DNA from: Adineta vaga
Taxonomy: Eukaryota; Rotifera
DNA length: 64,000 bases
Assembly: GCA_021613535.1 (NCBI GenBank)
Contig: CP075496.1
Coordinates: 13,392,001 to 13,456,000, forward strand
Reading direction: 5' to 3'
Position numbers and translations under genes: made by a program. The notes under the pieces were generated by a model. It did no database searches. It worked only from the letters and a program-made list of their open reading frames with translations, and was not told the DNA's origin. Below are positions 37,761-48,246 of the stretch, piece after piece. Positions within the stretch are counted from its first letter, which is position 1. Every line of letters starts with the position of its first letter.

Positions 37761-38516
37761 TTAAATCAATCCGTATTCATAGAGTATTTCTTGAAGTTGA
37801 TCATCCTATGAATGATATTATATGTTGTAAAGCGTGTTTTTCAATTGTTTTTTTTCAACATATATGTGTGAATAGCTTTGTTATTTGTTTGGAAAATCTC
37901 AGCGAAAAAATTTCAATTCTAAACTTACCTCTTGTATAACATCTTGATCATTAATAGCTTTGAGAACACATTTTTTACTTGTTTCTTGAATTTCACCACC
38001 GAGTATGAATTCATCAAAGATAAAATATGCTTTCTCAAAATTGAAGATGATATCCAATTCACATACCTATTGATTCAATCTAATAGTTTGTAAATAACTA
38101 CGAAAATTGACTTACACTGCCAAAATATTTATCAAGTAATTCAACATAACGATGAATCGTTTCTAATGTTAATAATTCATTGTCATCTTGTTCAACAGCA
38201 CAACAGAAATAAAGACTAGCATATCTTAACGAAACAAACAAGGATGAACGAGTAGTATAGATGATATTATTACCGTTTATAGACAACTTTCAGATCTTTC
38301 CATTCGAGAAAACTTGACATTTTTGGTTTACGCGAGAGAACTGCTGCAATTAATTCACGTGTTGTTTTTTTCTTAGTTTTATCCGTTTGGGTTGTGTACC
38401 ATTTTTGCAAACGAAGTTTACCTTGCCGACTGAACAAGAGAATAAATTGGATCTAAATAAAATCAATAAATACATCAACAAACTCATCGAAAAACAATAA
38501 GATTCAAACTTACCAT
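37761..38516 (-). CDS. AP1S: AP-1 clathrin adaptor complex sigma subunit
   Basis: Five exons (38514-38516, 38274-38452, 38116-38224, 37929-38066, 37761-37805) join in phase to 157 aa, the standard length for AP-1 sigma. Exon 1 carries only the start codon. Sequence blocks match AP1S throughout: [97 protein letters not shown] and SKKCVLKAI. The subunit stabilises the AP-1 core that sorts cargo at the trans-Golgi network and endosomes and helps read dileucine signals. A closing [16 protein letters not shown] resembles the vertebrate AP1S C-terminus. Nothing is missing. Confidence 0.96.
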
Positions 38517-39141
38517 ATTATTTGTTATTCGTAAGAGAAAAGAATAGAAAATAATCTAAAACATATATAGATATGGATCTATACTATGGTTTATTTTGTA
38601 ATTTGCAATAGAGAACTACAAAATAAAGATAGATTTTTATTCAAATCAAATGATAAAAACAAAAAACAAATCAACATACAATAACCGGACATATTGTTAT
38701 CGCTTAACTGTTCCAATTATTGTTTTTCTCTTTTCGTTCTCTTTCGTTACAAATCCTGTTTATCTATCTGACAATAACAAAAACAAAACAAAAAACAAAC
38801 AAAAAAAGAAAAATCCTGAGTTATAAAGTTCCTTCTTCTTTTTCTTCTTCTTTTTTTTCTATGTATCATTCTGAATTTCTCTTGCTTTTTCAAAATATAC
38901 ATCACATCAACATAGAACATTATGTTGAAAATAAACAAAAATGAATGAGAACTCGTGGAAACACAAGTTCTACCAGTAAATATCGATAATGAAGAAAAAA
39001 AGATCGAAGGAAAGAAACAAAAACTATAAAAAGAAAAAAAGAGAATATAATCATATATATATAAATGATGATACTGTTACAAATATATAAAAAAGTGAGC
39101 TCGGTACTTGAAAGATAAAACAAACAGAGAGAACTGATAGT
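38517..39141. other. Intergenic region between AP1S and the AFAP1-like gene
   Basis: About 620 nt of A- and T-rich sequence with the AP1S promoter and the 3' end of the next gene. Open frames here are Lys/Arg/Phe low-complexity products. No gene seen. Confidence 0.55.
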
Positions 39142-42100
39142 CTAAACTGCCGTCATCAATGTCGAACGAATGTTCGAATTATTATTGTTTAAATTCGCAT
39201 TGATATTCGATGATGTCGGACGGATGGTTGTAAATGAGGAACTAGTCGATTTTATCGTTGGTCTGGACGATATAAAAGCAGATGAAGGACTGTGATTGAA
39301 TGGAATAACAAAACGAAATTTGCCTATGCCTTCATTTTTTGTTAAATTATCATAACCTTGAGAATATGGAGTTTCTTCGTCGTCATCATTTTGATTCGTA
39401 ATGGTCGATGAAAGTAATGGTTCAACAGATCGAGCACTTCGTATACTTGGTCTTTGATATTGTTCAAGAGGTGTAACAACACATTTCGTTGAACGTTCAA
39501 TAGTAATTGGAATATCATAAACACGTTTTGGCATAGACTAAAAGAAAAGAGAAATCATTTATTTTACATCTTGATTTTGTTCTAATCTATGTACTTGTTC
39601 TCGAAATTGAATACGTTGATCATCAGTTGTATTAGATGGTGAGACATGAGTGGTGGTAAAACGAGGTAAAGGTAATGGAGAAGATGGAAGTGTATCATAG
39701 GTTTGAGGACAAGAAGAACGTTCATTCGGATTTGGTGTTTGCGGAATTGATATTGATGATGAAGAAAAAGGTTTGACAAAAAGATTTGCAAGTTTATTAA
39801 CATATTCTGTTGGAGTATTGTGAATAGGTGAAGGACGTGGTAATGGATTTTGACGACGACGAGAATGTCGATGTTGTGTTGAAGAATTATCCGATGCACG
39901 TATACAAAAAACAGTGTTTTCTGGAGAAGATGAAGGATCACCATTTGAACGAGATGATTTGGATTTTACACGATGAGATTTATGACCATTGTGTCGAGAT
40001 GAATGAGATTCCGAACGACTAAATGATATAAAATTTTAAAAAAAACGTTCTCAATGGAAAAAAGAATCTTACTGCTGTTCATCATGATTTTTGATTTTAT
40101 CACGTCGTTGTGGTGGAACAACTACATGATTATTATTTCGATCAACTGGAGTAGACATAACGACGACATTATCATAAGATTTTGGTTGATCATATGTTTC
40201 ATTAGTTGATGTCACAATTGATCCATTCGTCATTCGACGTACAGGTACAATTAATGTTCCATCATGACCGTCATTATTATGTAATTTCGATGCATTATGA
40301 TAGATAGTTGCTTTTATAATTGGAGTCGAAGGTTGAGGAGTAGGAATTGATTTTGCACTTGAAGAAGAATAAATTTCTATTGAAGAAAAAAGAAATGATC
40401 AAACGATTGTCTTTTTTTCTAAATTTTACCATTCGATTGACCAAGATTAATAGTTGCGGATGAACTATCCACATCGGAATAAATATGTGGTTGAGATGAA
40501 CTCATTGATAATTGTCGATGTTTACTTAAAGGTGTCGATGTTGCACTTCCACTTGCTGTAAATATATATTGTGAACTACCTTTGATTTCAACGTATTTTG
40601 CTAATGTATTCAATAATCTTCCCATACTATAAATATTATTTCCACGAATAAAAATTGTTTCACTTTGCTCATCAATTAATGCAAATTGTATATCACGTGT
40701 TTTTTCTTCAGGAAAAGATAATTTACAACGTTTTAAACATAATTCATGGTCTGTCTGTTCACTTAAACGAGATTTATGTATACGAAAGATTCCATCTACT
40801 ATCGTACAATATTTCGTAACAAAGGTATTATTATCCATGGATACAACAAGAAAACCTGTATGGAATTAATTTAGTTATTGTTGATTTTGATTCGAGATGA
40901 AGAAAAAGAACTTTACCTCGTAATTCACAATGTTTTCGTGTTTTTTCATCAACACCTGTTACATTAGCCATTTGATCGAGTAAATGCGAAACGATCTGAC
41001 CTTTCTTACGATTAAATTGAGCGAATATACGACGAGCATTACGTGAAAGTGTTTTCACGTTACTTCGACCTTTTAAATTATCTTTTGATTTTTGTGAAGA
41101 AGACGTCGCATCTTGAAATGACTTTAATAAGAAAGAGAGAGAGAGAATTCAATTTCAATAAACAAAAGAAAATGATATTTCAATTTACTTTAAGCCAACT
41201 ATTCAATTGATTTGGTTCCAATGGTCGAACATAGATGGCTTCGGAAAGACCCATTTGTAAACATAAACATTCGAAATTATCAACAACTGTTATATGAACT
41301 TTTGCATTTGTCATATCAGATACCCATAATGGTGAACTATCATTATCCGATTGGATTTGATTTGTAGATAGAGATGTTTTATCTGCTGCAAAACAAATTA
41401 GATCATAATCATCAAGAACATAATAACGCCAGATCCAATTATGATTTTCATCATAAGTTAAAAGAGGACCATTAGCAATTATGGTTGATGTTGGTGTTGA
41501 CATTGATAATCGACTAGCTGGTTTTGAAGGGAGGTTATCATGATCACCTATGTTTTCAATGAGAAATTAAAAACAAAAAAATGTATTTTTTTTATAGTGT
41601 TTAAAAGAAGAATTACCATTGGGAGTTTGTGGTGATAATGGTTCGAGATAAGTATTTTTTGGAACATCGATATACCATTGACTTTGTGCATCTGTTGGTT
41701 TATGTTTATTAGTACAATTTATGTGATTGTCATTGTTCGATGAACGTCGAATGACAAGTGGTGTTGATTGCTGCTGTTGTAATCGTTGTTGTTCTTCTTC
41801 AAATTGTTTTTTACGTTCTTCTTCTTCTTCATCCGTAAAATCATCGCTATCATCATCAGTTACATTATTTGAACGGAATCTGACAGAAAAGAAACACAAA
41901 TTAGGAAAAAAAAGATCTTTTATTTATTGAAATGATTTACAATGATTGATCATCAGGTATTGGTGTTGGTTGTGAAGTTGCAGGTCTACTAAGTTCATCC
42001 AGTCTATCAGCATACATAGCAGCAATTTGCCGATGATCGTGATCTAGATTTGTACTGCTCAACATAGAACGAAGAAACGTTTCAAGACCGGGTAAAAGTT

Positions 42101-42248
42101 CTATGAGTACAAATAAGGTTTTAATTATCTAGTAAACAATGAATTCAATTCTAATCTTACCATTAACATTATTTGTTGACGTTGTAGAGGCCATTTCAGT
42201 CGATGATATGAATAAGTCGATATTAGACGACGATTGTCGATCACGCAT
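39142..42248 (-). CDS. Two-PH-domain protein, AFAP1-like
   Basis: Nine exons (42161-42248, 41941-42100, 41617-41879, 41189-41547, 40917-41121, 40430-40855, 40073-40376, 39595-40018, 39142-39537) join in phase to 874 aa. Segments in order: an N-terminal helix ELLPGLETFLRSMLSSTNLD; an acidic Glu/Gln stretch; a first PH-like domain (WIWRYYVLDDYDLICFAADK ... LEPNQLNSWLK); a basic linker with RRIFAQFNRKKG; a second PH-like domain (RGFLVVSMDNNTFVTKYCTI ... FRIHKSRLSEQ ... IQFALIDEQSETIFIRGNNI); then a long Ser/Pro-rich tail. This order resembles actin-filament-associated protein 1 (AFAP1), an adaptor between Src kinases and actin. The coiled-coil C-terminus of vertebrate AFAP1 is not seen. The last intron is read as 57 nt from the donor at 39591-39594. 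Family call moderate. Confidence 0.5.
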
Positions 42249-43665
42249 TACGATAATTCACATCCTTCGTTGTTCACGCCAGTAGGAGGGGCCCTTCAAC
42301 TGTCTACAAATAACAACAACAACAACATAACACTGCTTGATCAATGACGCGAATATGTAAGAAAATATATTTCTTTCTTCCTTTTTTCTTTCTCATATAT
42401 TATAGGAGTAGTTGGCAATTGAATTTTAAGACCTCCGTTACGTTTATATAAATGTATAGGGTATGTTTATGAGCTGGTAATATTGACCTTCATTTTAGCG
42501 CAACCCTATCGAACACAAATTCTAAATGCATAGTTCTTTCCTTTTTTTTCTCCCTCTCTCTCTCTCGCTTTTCATGCCGATTTAGTCAGAAAGAGAGGGA
42601 AGAAGAAAGTGAGAACAGAGAGAAGAAAGGTTAACATCTTTCTCGATCACCTACTCAACTATTCGTTCACATAAGACTTCTATGAAAGAAAGAAAAGAAA
42701 AGAAACGAACAATTCTTCTCAATAATACTACTTTTGTTTAATAAAAGAATATATATATATGTATGTTCATACATGTTTAAGAGAATATTGTCTGAAATCT
42801 GATATGAATATACACGCGCAGCTATTCTTCTTCTCAATTGCTTTTGTTATTCTTTTTAATTGTGCATATGATTCTTTTTCTCCATGTCAATATTTGTTTC
42901 TTTTTGATTATTGCAGACATCAGTCAGTGATACAACAAATAAGCTTTCTATAAATGTACCTATTTACAAGCTGATCTCTGTTCAAGCAAGATCAAAGCAA
43001 GCTTGCTTAAAATAATACTCTTTTTCTTCTTCTTCTTGTCCTTAGGGAAGAGATTTACGTACTACTACTACTACTACTACTATTCTGAACAAAAAAAGAA
43101 TGTTAAGAGACATACATTCACATTAAATCTATTTCAAGTATCGATTAGAGACAACAATGCTGCTTTGTATGTTTAACAAAATGTCCAGAGACCAACGTTA
43201 CATATCTGAAGTTCACCATCTAACAATGACTTCATCCTAACATTGCATTGAATGACCTTTACTTGTTTAATAGAAACATAAACAAATCCCTCGAATGTCT
43301 ACATGTTCAATACTAATTATTCTGATGATGTATTCAACGTCTTCGTTTTCTATTTAGGGAAGAAAAAAAAAAGACTGGAGGATGTAATATAAATAATATC
43401 TATACATACAATTGATATCAATCTTTCCAGTAAACAAATTGTAACATATAAAAGATGTCTATCTAGAAAAAAAAATAAATGCAAATTAATTAGTAATAAA
43501 AAAAATAAATGAGTCTGCCGTTCTTTTTTTCTTGATCGTTCTTTCTTTTTCTTTTGACTTCTTTCATTCTCCTATTAAATTGAAACTAAACGATTATATA
43601 AATGCAAATATAAAACCATCAAACTACACATTTTCTTTCTCTCATTCTTCGTTCGTTGTACTCTT
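42249..43665. other. Gene-free stretch upstream of the AFAP1-like gene
   Basis: About 1.4 kb, with CT-rich runs (42543-42570), an ACT repeat at 43061-43082 and TTC repeats near 43026-43040. No supported gene. Confidence 0.55.
43061..43082. repeat. ACT trinucleotide microsatellite
   Basis: Seven tandem ACT units. Confidence 0.9.
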
Positions 43666-44411
43666 TTAAAATGTATATCGCATACTTTCAGTACAATCTA
43701 ATTTATCTAAATTTGGTATACATGCAAATTTAATCATTGCAGGTGAACTACAAATACATCGTCACCTAGAGGTGGCATATATTCGTTTAACATCATCTCA
43801 TTAATAAAATCTTTTGAATATTTTCATTCTTTACTTTCATCATCAATAGTATACTAAAATTTCAAACGATCGACATTCGATGCAGCCAACTGTTCAATTT
43901 CATCACGTAATAAAATGTCTCGCTCAGTTTGATTAGCAAATAGAAGCCAAATTTTTATACCAACATGTCCATTCGATACAATAGATGTTTGTTCTTTGAG
44001 CATTTCATTCAATATTTGATACATTAGTGTTATGCCTGAACCACCAGCAATAATACCAAATCGACGACGAATATGTCGAGTAACAAATGATTTAGACTTA
44101 CGTGAACGTATATCAAATAAATCATTCTGTCGATAAATAAGATTTCCCGATGGACCACTAACATGAATTGTTTGACCTATAGAAAATTTCTCCAGGTAAT
44201 TTGGTATTTGACCATTTGGATAAATTTTAATAACAAGATCGAAATAGTCTTGATTACTATCGGATGTTATTAGCGTATATGGCGGTTTGACAAGTTCATT
44301 ATTGATATATGCAGTGAGATAAATATGTTAACGTATAGGTAAACCAAGAACATGTTTTAGTGATGGAAGTTGACAATGAAACAGATGAGTATTATGAGAA
44401 ATAAAAACCTT
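43666..44411 (-). pseudogene. Decayed NADH-cytochrome b5 reductase pseudogene
   Basis: No long open frame exists here, but the minus strand reads through a recognisable cytochrome-b5 reductase. It begins VFISHNTHLFHC, LKHVLGLPIR, then a stop (44328-44330) where the family has Gln, then HIYLTAYINNELV. It continues YPNGQIPNYLEKFSIGQTIH, GPSGNLIYR, the NADH-site motif GIIAGGSGITLMYQ, LLFANQTERDILLRDEIEQL and LKF. A stop (43854-43856) stands at a conserved Trp, then YTIDDESKE and another stop (43824-43826) at the next Trp, then DFINEMMLNEYMPP. A small deletion near 43745-43752 shifts the frame before MIKFACIPNLDKLD, which ends at a natural stop (43666-43668). The flavin motif RPYTP is also altered. 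No introns interrupt the homology. The N-terminal 30-40 residues are missing. Confidence 0.85.
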
Positions 44412-45015
44412 AAACAAACAATCATAAAATGATGGAAAATTGCAAGAGTTGTCGTATCAATCGACATTTTGATCTAAAAATAATATGAAAAAAGAATTCT
44501 GTTAACATGATGGAAGATGGAATCTGTATTTTTTCTAATTTTATTTCATTCGTGAATGAATCACTCGATGGAAAAGTTCCTTACTTGGACCAATGATGTA
44601 TCTCAGGATTGAACCAATGTCAGATGAGAACGATAGGGGCCTTACTCAACCGATTCCATTCTTAATTGATTCTGTTGCCTGAATTAATTCCAGAGAAAAA
44701 AAAAGAAGAAAAAGCAAAATTTGACAAAAACTACTTACATGTCATGAACAGAAGAAGAAAAGAAAGAAAAAAACTTTCATTTACTGATGGAAGAAGAATA
44801 TATAAAACCACTGATGCATATTCATTTATATATATAGTACATGAGAAAAAAAGAAATACGTAAAATAACATCTCTTTTCTTCTAAAGTATAGTGTAGAGA
44901 AGAGTGAGAGATTGAGAAAGAATTGTGTGAAGCGGAAGAAAAATAGTTATTCAAAAGAAAATTTATTCAATTTTATATAAAAATATTTTTAAACGATACT
45001 TAAGCGATTTTTTCT

Positions 45016-45038
45016 ATTCATTCATTCATTCATTCATT
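45016..45038. repeat. ATTC tetranucleotide microsatellite
   Basis: Tandem ATTC units. Confidence 0.85.
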
Positions 45039-45347
45039 ACGCAAAGTCAGAAGGTGAAACAATCTTTTTTTATATCAAGGTTTAGATGTCAATGCTAATT
45101 TTAATCATCGCGTGATACGTTGATCAAAACCGAGGAGTGTTAAAAGATATTTCAACATGTATCTAAGCGCGAGAAAGATAGAAAAACCATAACAGATGGA
45201 TAAACATAATAAAATAATTCTCTTCGTTAATATTGATTACAAAATATCATGTACATATGGTTTTAATTAAAAAATATCAGATAATCCAAGTTAAACTAAT
45301 GCTTTAGTCGTGTCTTACATTTTACTGATAGTTTGAAGTTGCATAAG

Positions 45348-45371
45348 TTCTTCTTCTTCTTCTTCTTCTTT
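45348..45371. repeat. TTC trinucleotide microsatellite
   Basis: Tandem TTC/CTT units. Confidence 0.85.
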
Positions 45372-46109
45372 ACATTGATTTAAGACTAGCCAGATATAGA
45401 TTTTAAGAGGTATGAATTAGACAAAGATGAAAAAGAATTGTAATCTTACTTATACTTTACGTAAATTTCATCATAATTCATTTTACTTCATCTACACTTT
45501 ACTGGCCTTCACCAGACTTTACTTGTACTTCATCCATACTTGAAGTTTTGCTTCGAGTAGATTCAAGCATTGCTTTATTTCTCTTTAGAAAAGATAAAGT
45601 CTTATTATTTTTAATCAATACCAAAGATATACTTACTTCTAGCGTTAGTTTAAAAGAAAACAAAATGTATTATTACAAACTAAAGCAGACATAGTCTGAA
45701 AAAAATCTGTCAGATACGCATGAATAATGATAAAATACATGACAATGTGCGACATCTGTTGTCTGAATGTGTAATATCATTTTAAATTTTCATTACAATG
45801 ATAAATTTAGAAGAAAAATGAATTTTTTATTTATTTCAAATAATATTTATTGTTTATTTTCCATGTGATATATTCCAAGTATTCTTCAGAGGTTTCAAGT
45901 CGGTGAATGGATCGATGGTAAATAGGAAAACGAACCATTGGGATAATAATCAAAATGTTTCTTATTTATTCTTTATTTATTTTCATTATTTTTGATTATT
46001 ACTTCAACCTGCAACATTGAACATCAAAAGAACTAAATGTTTTGATTTGATTTTTTTAGATTCTCGTCTGTCGAACAGAATCCCATATTAATAAAATAAG
46101 AAATTAATC

Positions 46110-46580
46110 ATGGATTCCATCGATCGCGGTTCCGTCAAAGATGTTGACCAACAACAATTCACTGCTGCATTTGCCGAATTTCTCAAGAAAACCGGCAAAC
46201 TTGCATTACCTGATGGTAATTGGGTAGATGTTATCAAATTAGGTATTCACAAACAAATGGCTCCAGTCGATCCTGATTGGTATTATACACGTTGTGCATC
46301 AATGGCACGTTTTCTCTACTTACGTCGAACAGGTGTTGGTGCTTTTACACGTGTCTATGGTGGCTTAAAACGAAAAGGTGTACGTCCATCACATTTCCAA
46401 CGTGGTTCACGTAGTGTCGTTCGTAAATGTTTACAATCGCTCGAAAAAGCTAAACTTATTGATAAACATCCATCGGGTGGTCGTGTACTTTCGACATTAG
46501 GACGACGAAACATGGACACCATAGCTAAACAAGTTGCAGAAAAACTTGCTCGACAACAACAACAACAACAACAACAATAA
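46110..46580 (+). CDS. RPS19: 40S ribosomal protein S19 (eS19)
   Basis: Single exon, 156 aa. The eS19 family is recognisable from end to end: SVKDVDQQQFTAAFAEFLKK, PDWYYTRCASMARFLYLRRT, GVGAFTRVYGGLKRKGVRPS, HFQRGSRSVVRKCLQSLEKA and GGRVLSTLGRRNMDTIAKQV. The protein sits in the small-subunit head and is needed for 18S rRNA maturation. It is about ten residues longer than usual because the C-terminus ends in eight glutamines encoded by a CAA repeat (46555-46577). GC content is higher than in neighbouring genes, as expected for a highly expressed gene. A pyrimidine-rich tract with an acceptor-like TAG precedes the start, so the mRNA probably has a spliced 5' end. Confidence 0.97.
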   Translation: MDSIDRGSVKDVDQQQFTAAFAEFLKKTGKLALPDGNWVDVIKLGIHKQMAPVDPDWYYTRCASMARFLYLRRTGVGAFTRVYGGLKRKGVRPSHFQRGSRSVVRKCLQSLEKAKLIDKHPSGGRVLSTLGRRNMDTIAKQVAEKLARQQQQQQQQ

Positions 46581-47350
46581 TAATCAGGAGAATTCGATTT
46601 TGGAATTGATTTCAATGAAAGAAAAACACAAAATCATTGAAAATTATCAAAGAAATAAAAGATCATTTCTAGTTTTGAATTTGTTTTTATTGTAAGATCC
46701 GTGGACAAAACAAAATAAACAAAGAAAAAAAACGCATAAGAAACAATATCATCTCCAAAGTCCAATTTCTGTAAATTAGTCATCTCTAGTTGTTTTTCAT
46801 CCACTTGTCTTTCATTTTGTATATAATTGCACTTGAGAATGATTCTTCGACATAAAATCATCACATTCCAATCAAGATAATCATTATTTGCATTCATAGG
46901 TAAAATAAATACTAGAAGTTTGAGTCTGAATTATATAATTACTTCAATGTTGTTTCATGGATATTTATGATACTCAATAGGATCATAAAAAAAGCGAAAA
47001 AATGAATAAGTAAAGAGCATAAAAGAATACTTCTATTCTTAGTATGTGCATCAATACTACACCCGCGCTCATTAGGTGCGAAAAAAAAAGCTTCAATAGA
47101 CAGAGCACAAAAAATCGGAATACATAAGTCATTTGTAAATACTTTCTCTCTCTCTCTTCTCATCTATCAATTCTTTGACATTCGCATTCGTCTGTCTTTA
47201 TGTATATTACGACAGATTCCACTATTCCTATCGAATAAAAAAACCGAACAAAGATTGTAACTATCGTTACCTTTTTCCTTCTGATCATATTTCTGGTATT
47301 AACAAAATTTATTCAACAAGTCATATTGATATATCTTATTACATAAAATA
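46581..47350. other. Intergenic region after RPS19
   Basis: No gene supported. A minus-strand open frame at 46634-46897 has reasonable composition but no splice context, no family and a Phe-rich tail. Confidence 0.45.
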
Positions 47351-47680
47351 ATGTATTTCAATAAAATTTATGCAAGTTCAACCGAAAGAATTATCACAAG
47401 ATCACCCTCGGACAATACATTCGATATCGAATTACAACATCCGCAACCGCGACGCAGAGAAATCTTCAATCGTAATTATGAAAATGATGATCAGAAAGAT
47501 TCATATTATACTCGTTCATATTCAAATCCATCCAAACAAGAAAGATTCTATTCATCTAATCCTGATCAAATCCAATCTATCAATAATAATATTATTACTA
47601 TTCCCGCAGATCTTCCTGCTTTACTATCGTCTGAATCGATCCTTACACCTTCACCATTTGCACTAGTCGAAGAGAAGTAA
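47351..47680 (+). CDS. Possible small unrecognised gene or exon
   Basis: An open frame of 109 aa starts at the ATG at 47351. Its composition is polar and varied (RSPSDNTFDIELQHPQPRRR, then NNNIITIPADLPALLSSES), unlike the low-complexity frames nearby. The segment TIPADLPALLSSESILTPSP could be a short linear-motif region. I do not recognise the family and cannot find a splice partner; it could be a single exon of a larger gene, or chance. The 570 nt after it, up to Piezo, hold no clear gene. Confidence 0.25.
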   Translation: MYFNKIYASSTERIITRSPSDNTFDIELQHPQPRRREIFNRNYENDDQKDSYYTRSYSNPSKQERFYSSNPDQIQSINNNIITIPADLPALLSSESILTPSPFALVEEK

Positions 47681-48246
47681 AACATTGCTTATTTTTAGTA
47701 GAATATTTGCATCATGTGAAATCCTTTCGATTCAGAGAATCAATTTACTATATGCCGTCTTTTTCTTCTTTCTATACGTCAAAGAAATGTGCTATCAGAC
47801 TGAAAGGAACGAAAAAAAAGATAACAGAAAGAGCAGTTGTATTACATTGGTTAGAACGATTCTTTGTCTGTAATTGTAGAGAAGCAGTAGGTAAAATCTT
47901 CCAGTCACATGTTCATATTATTCGTTAGTTCATTAGGGATTTTCTTCTATGTTGTAGTAGGTTTTTTTCTCCTGCCTTTATATTCACCGAGGAGAAAATC
48001 GATATGATTAAAATAGCATAGTAAAAGGTGAGGCATATCATGTAGTCAAAAATTGTAGACGTGACTGAATTTTTATTCGCTCAGATATTCGACATAATCG
48101 TTAACATTTTGTAATTCCAATGACGCTAGAAAATGATATCGAGATGGAAATTATCATTGCCTCTTTGTTTCATACTAGAATATACCAATGTTAAAAATTG
48201 AAATAATTATTTCTTTCTTTGTTTTCTTTGCAGGAATTTTCCAATA

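Larger units (their letters stand above)
44412..46109. other. Gene-free stretch before RPS19
   Basis: About 1.7 kb with an ATTC repeat (45016-45038), a TTC repeat (45348-45371), and imperfect repeats of ACTTTACT/ACTTCATC type around 45440-45540. Near its 3' end a pyrimidine-rich tract ends in TAG at 46057-46059, about 50 nt before the RPS19 start codon. Confidence 0.55.

Noticed and set aside
39559-39594. Ending the AFAP1-like gene at an in-frame TAA (39559-39561), or using a 30-nt last intron
   Set aside because: A donor at 39591-39594 gives a 57-nt intron like the others and joins in phase to a 131-aa final exon.
46634-46897. 87-aa minus-strand open frame (MNANNDYLDWNV...)
   Set aside because: The first half looks plausible, but it ends in a Phe run, lacks splice sites and has no recognisable relative.
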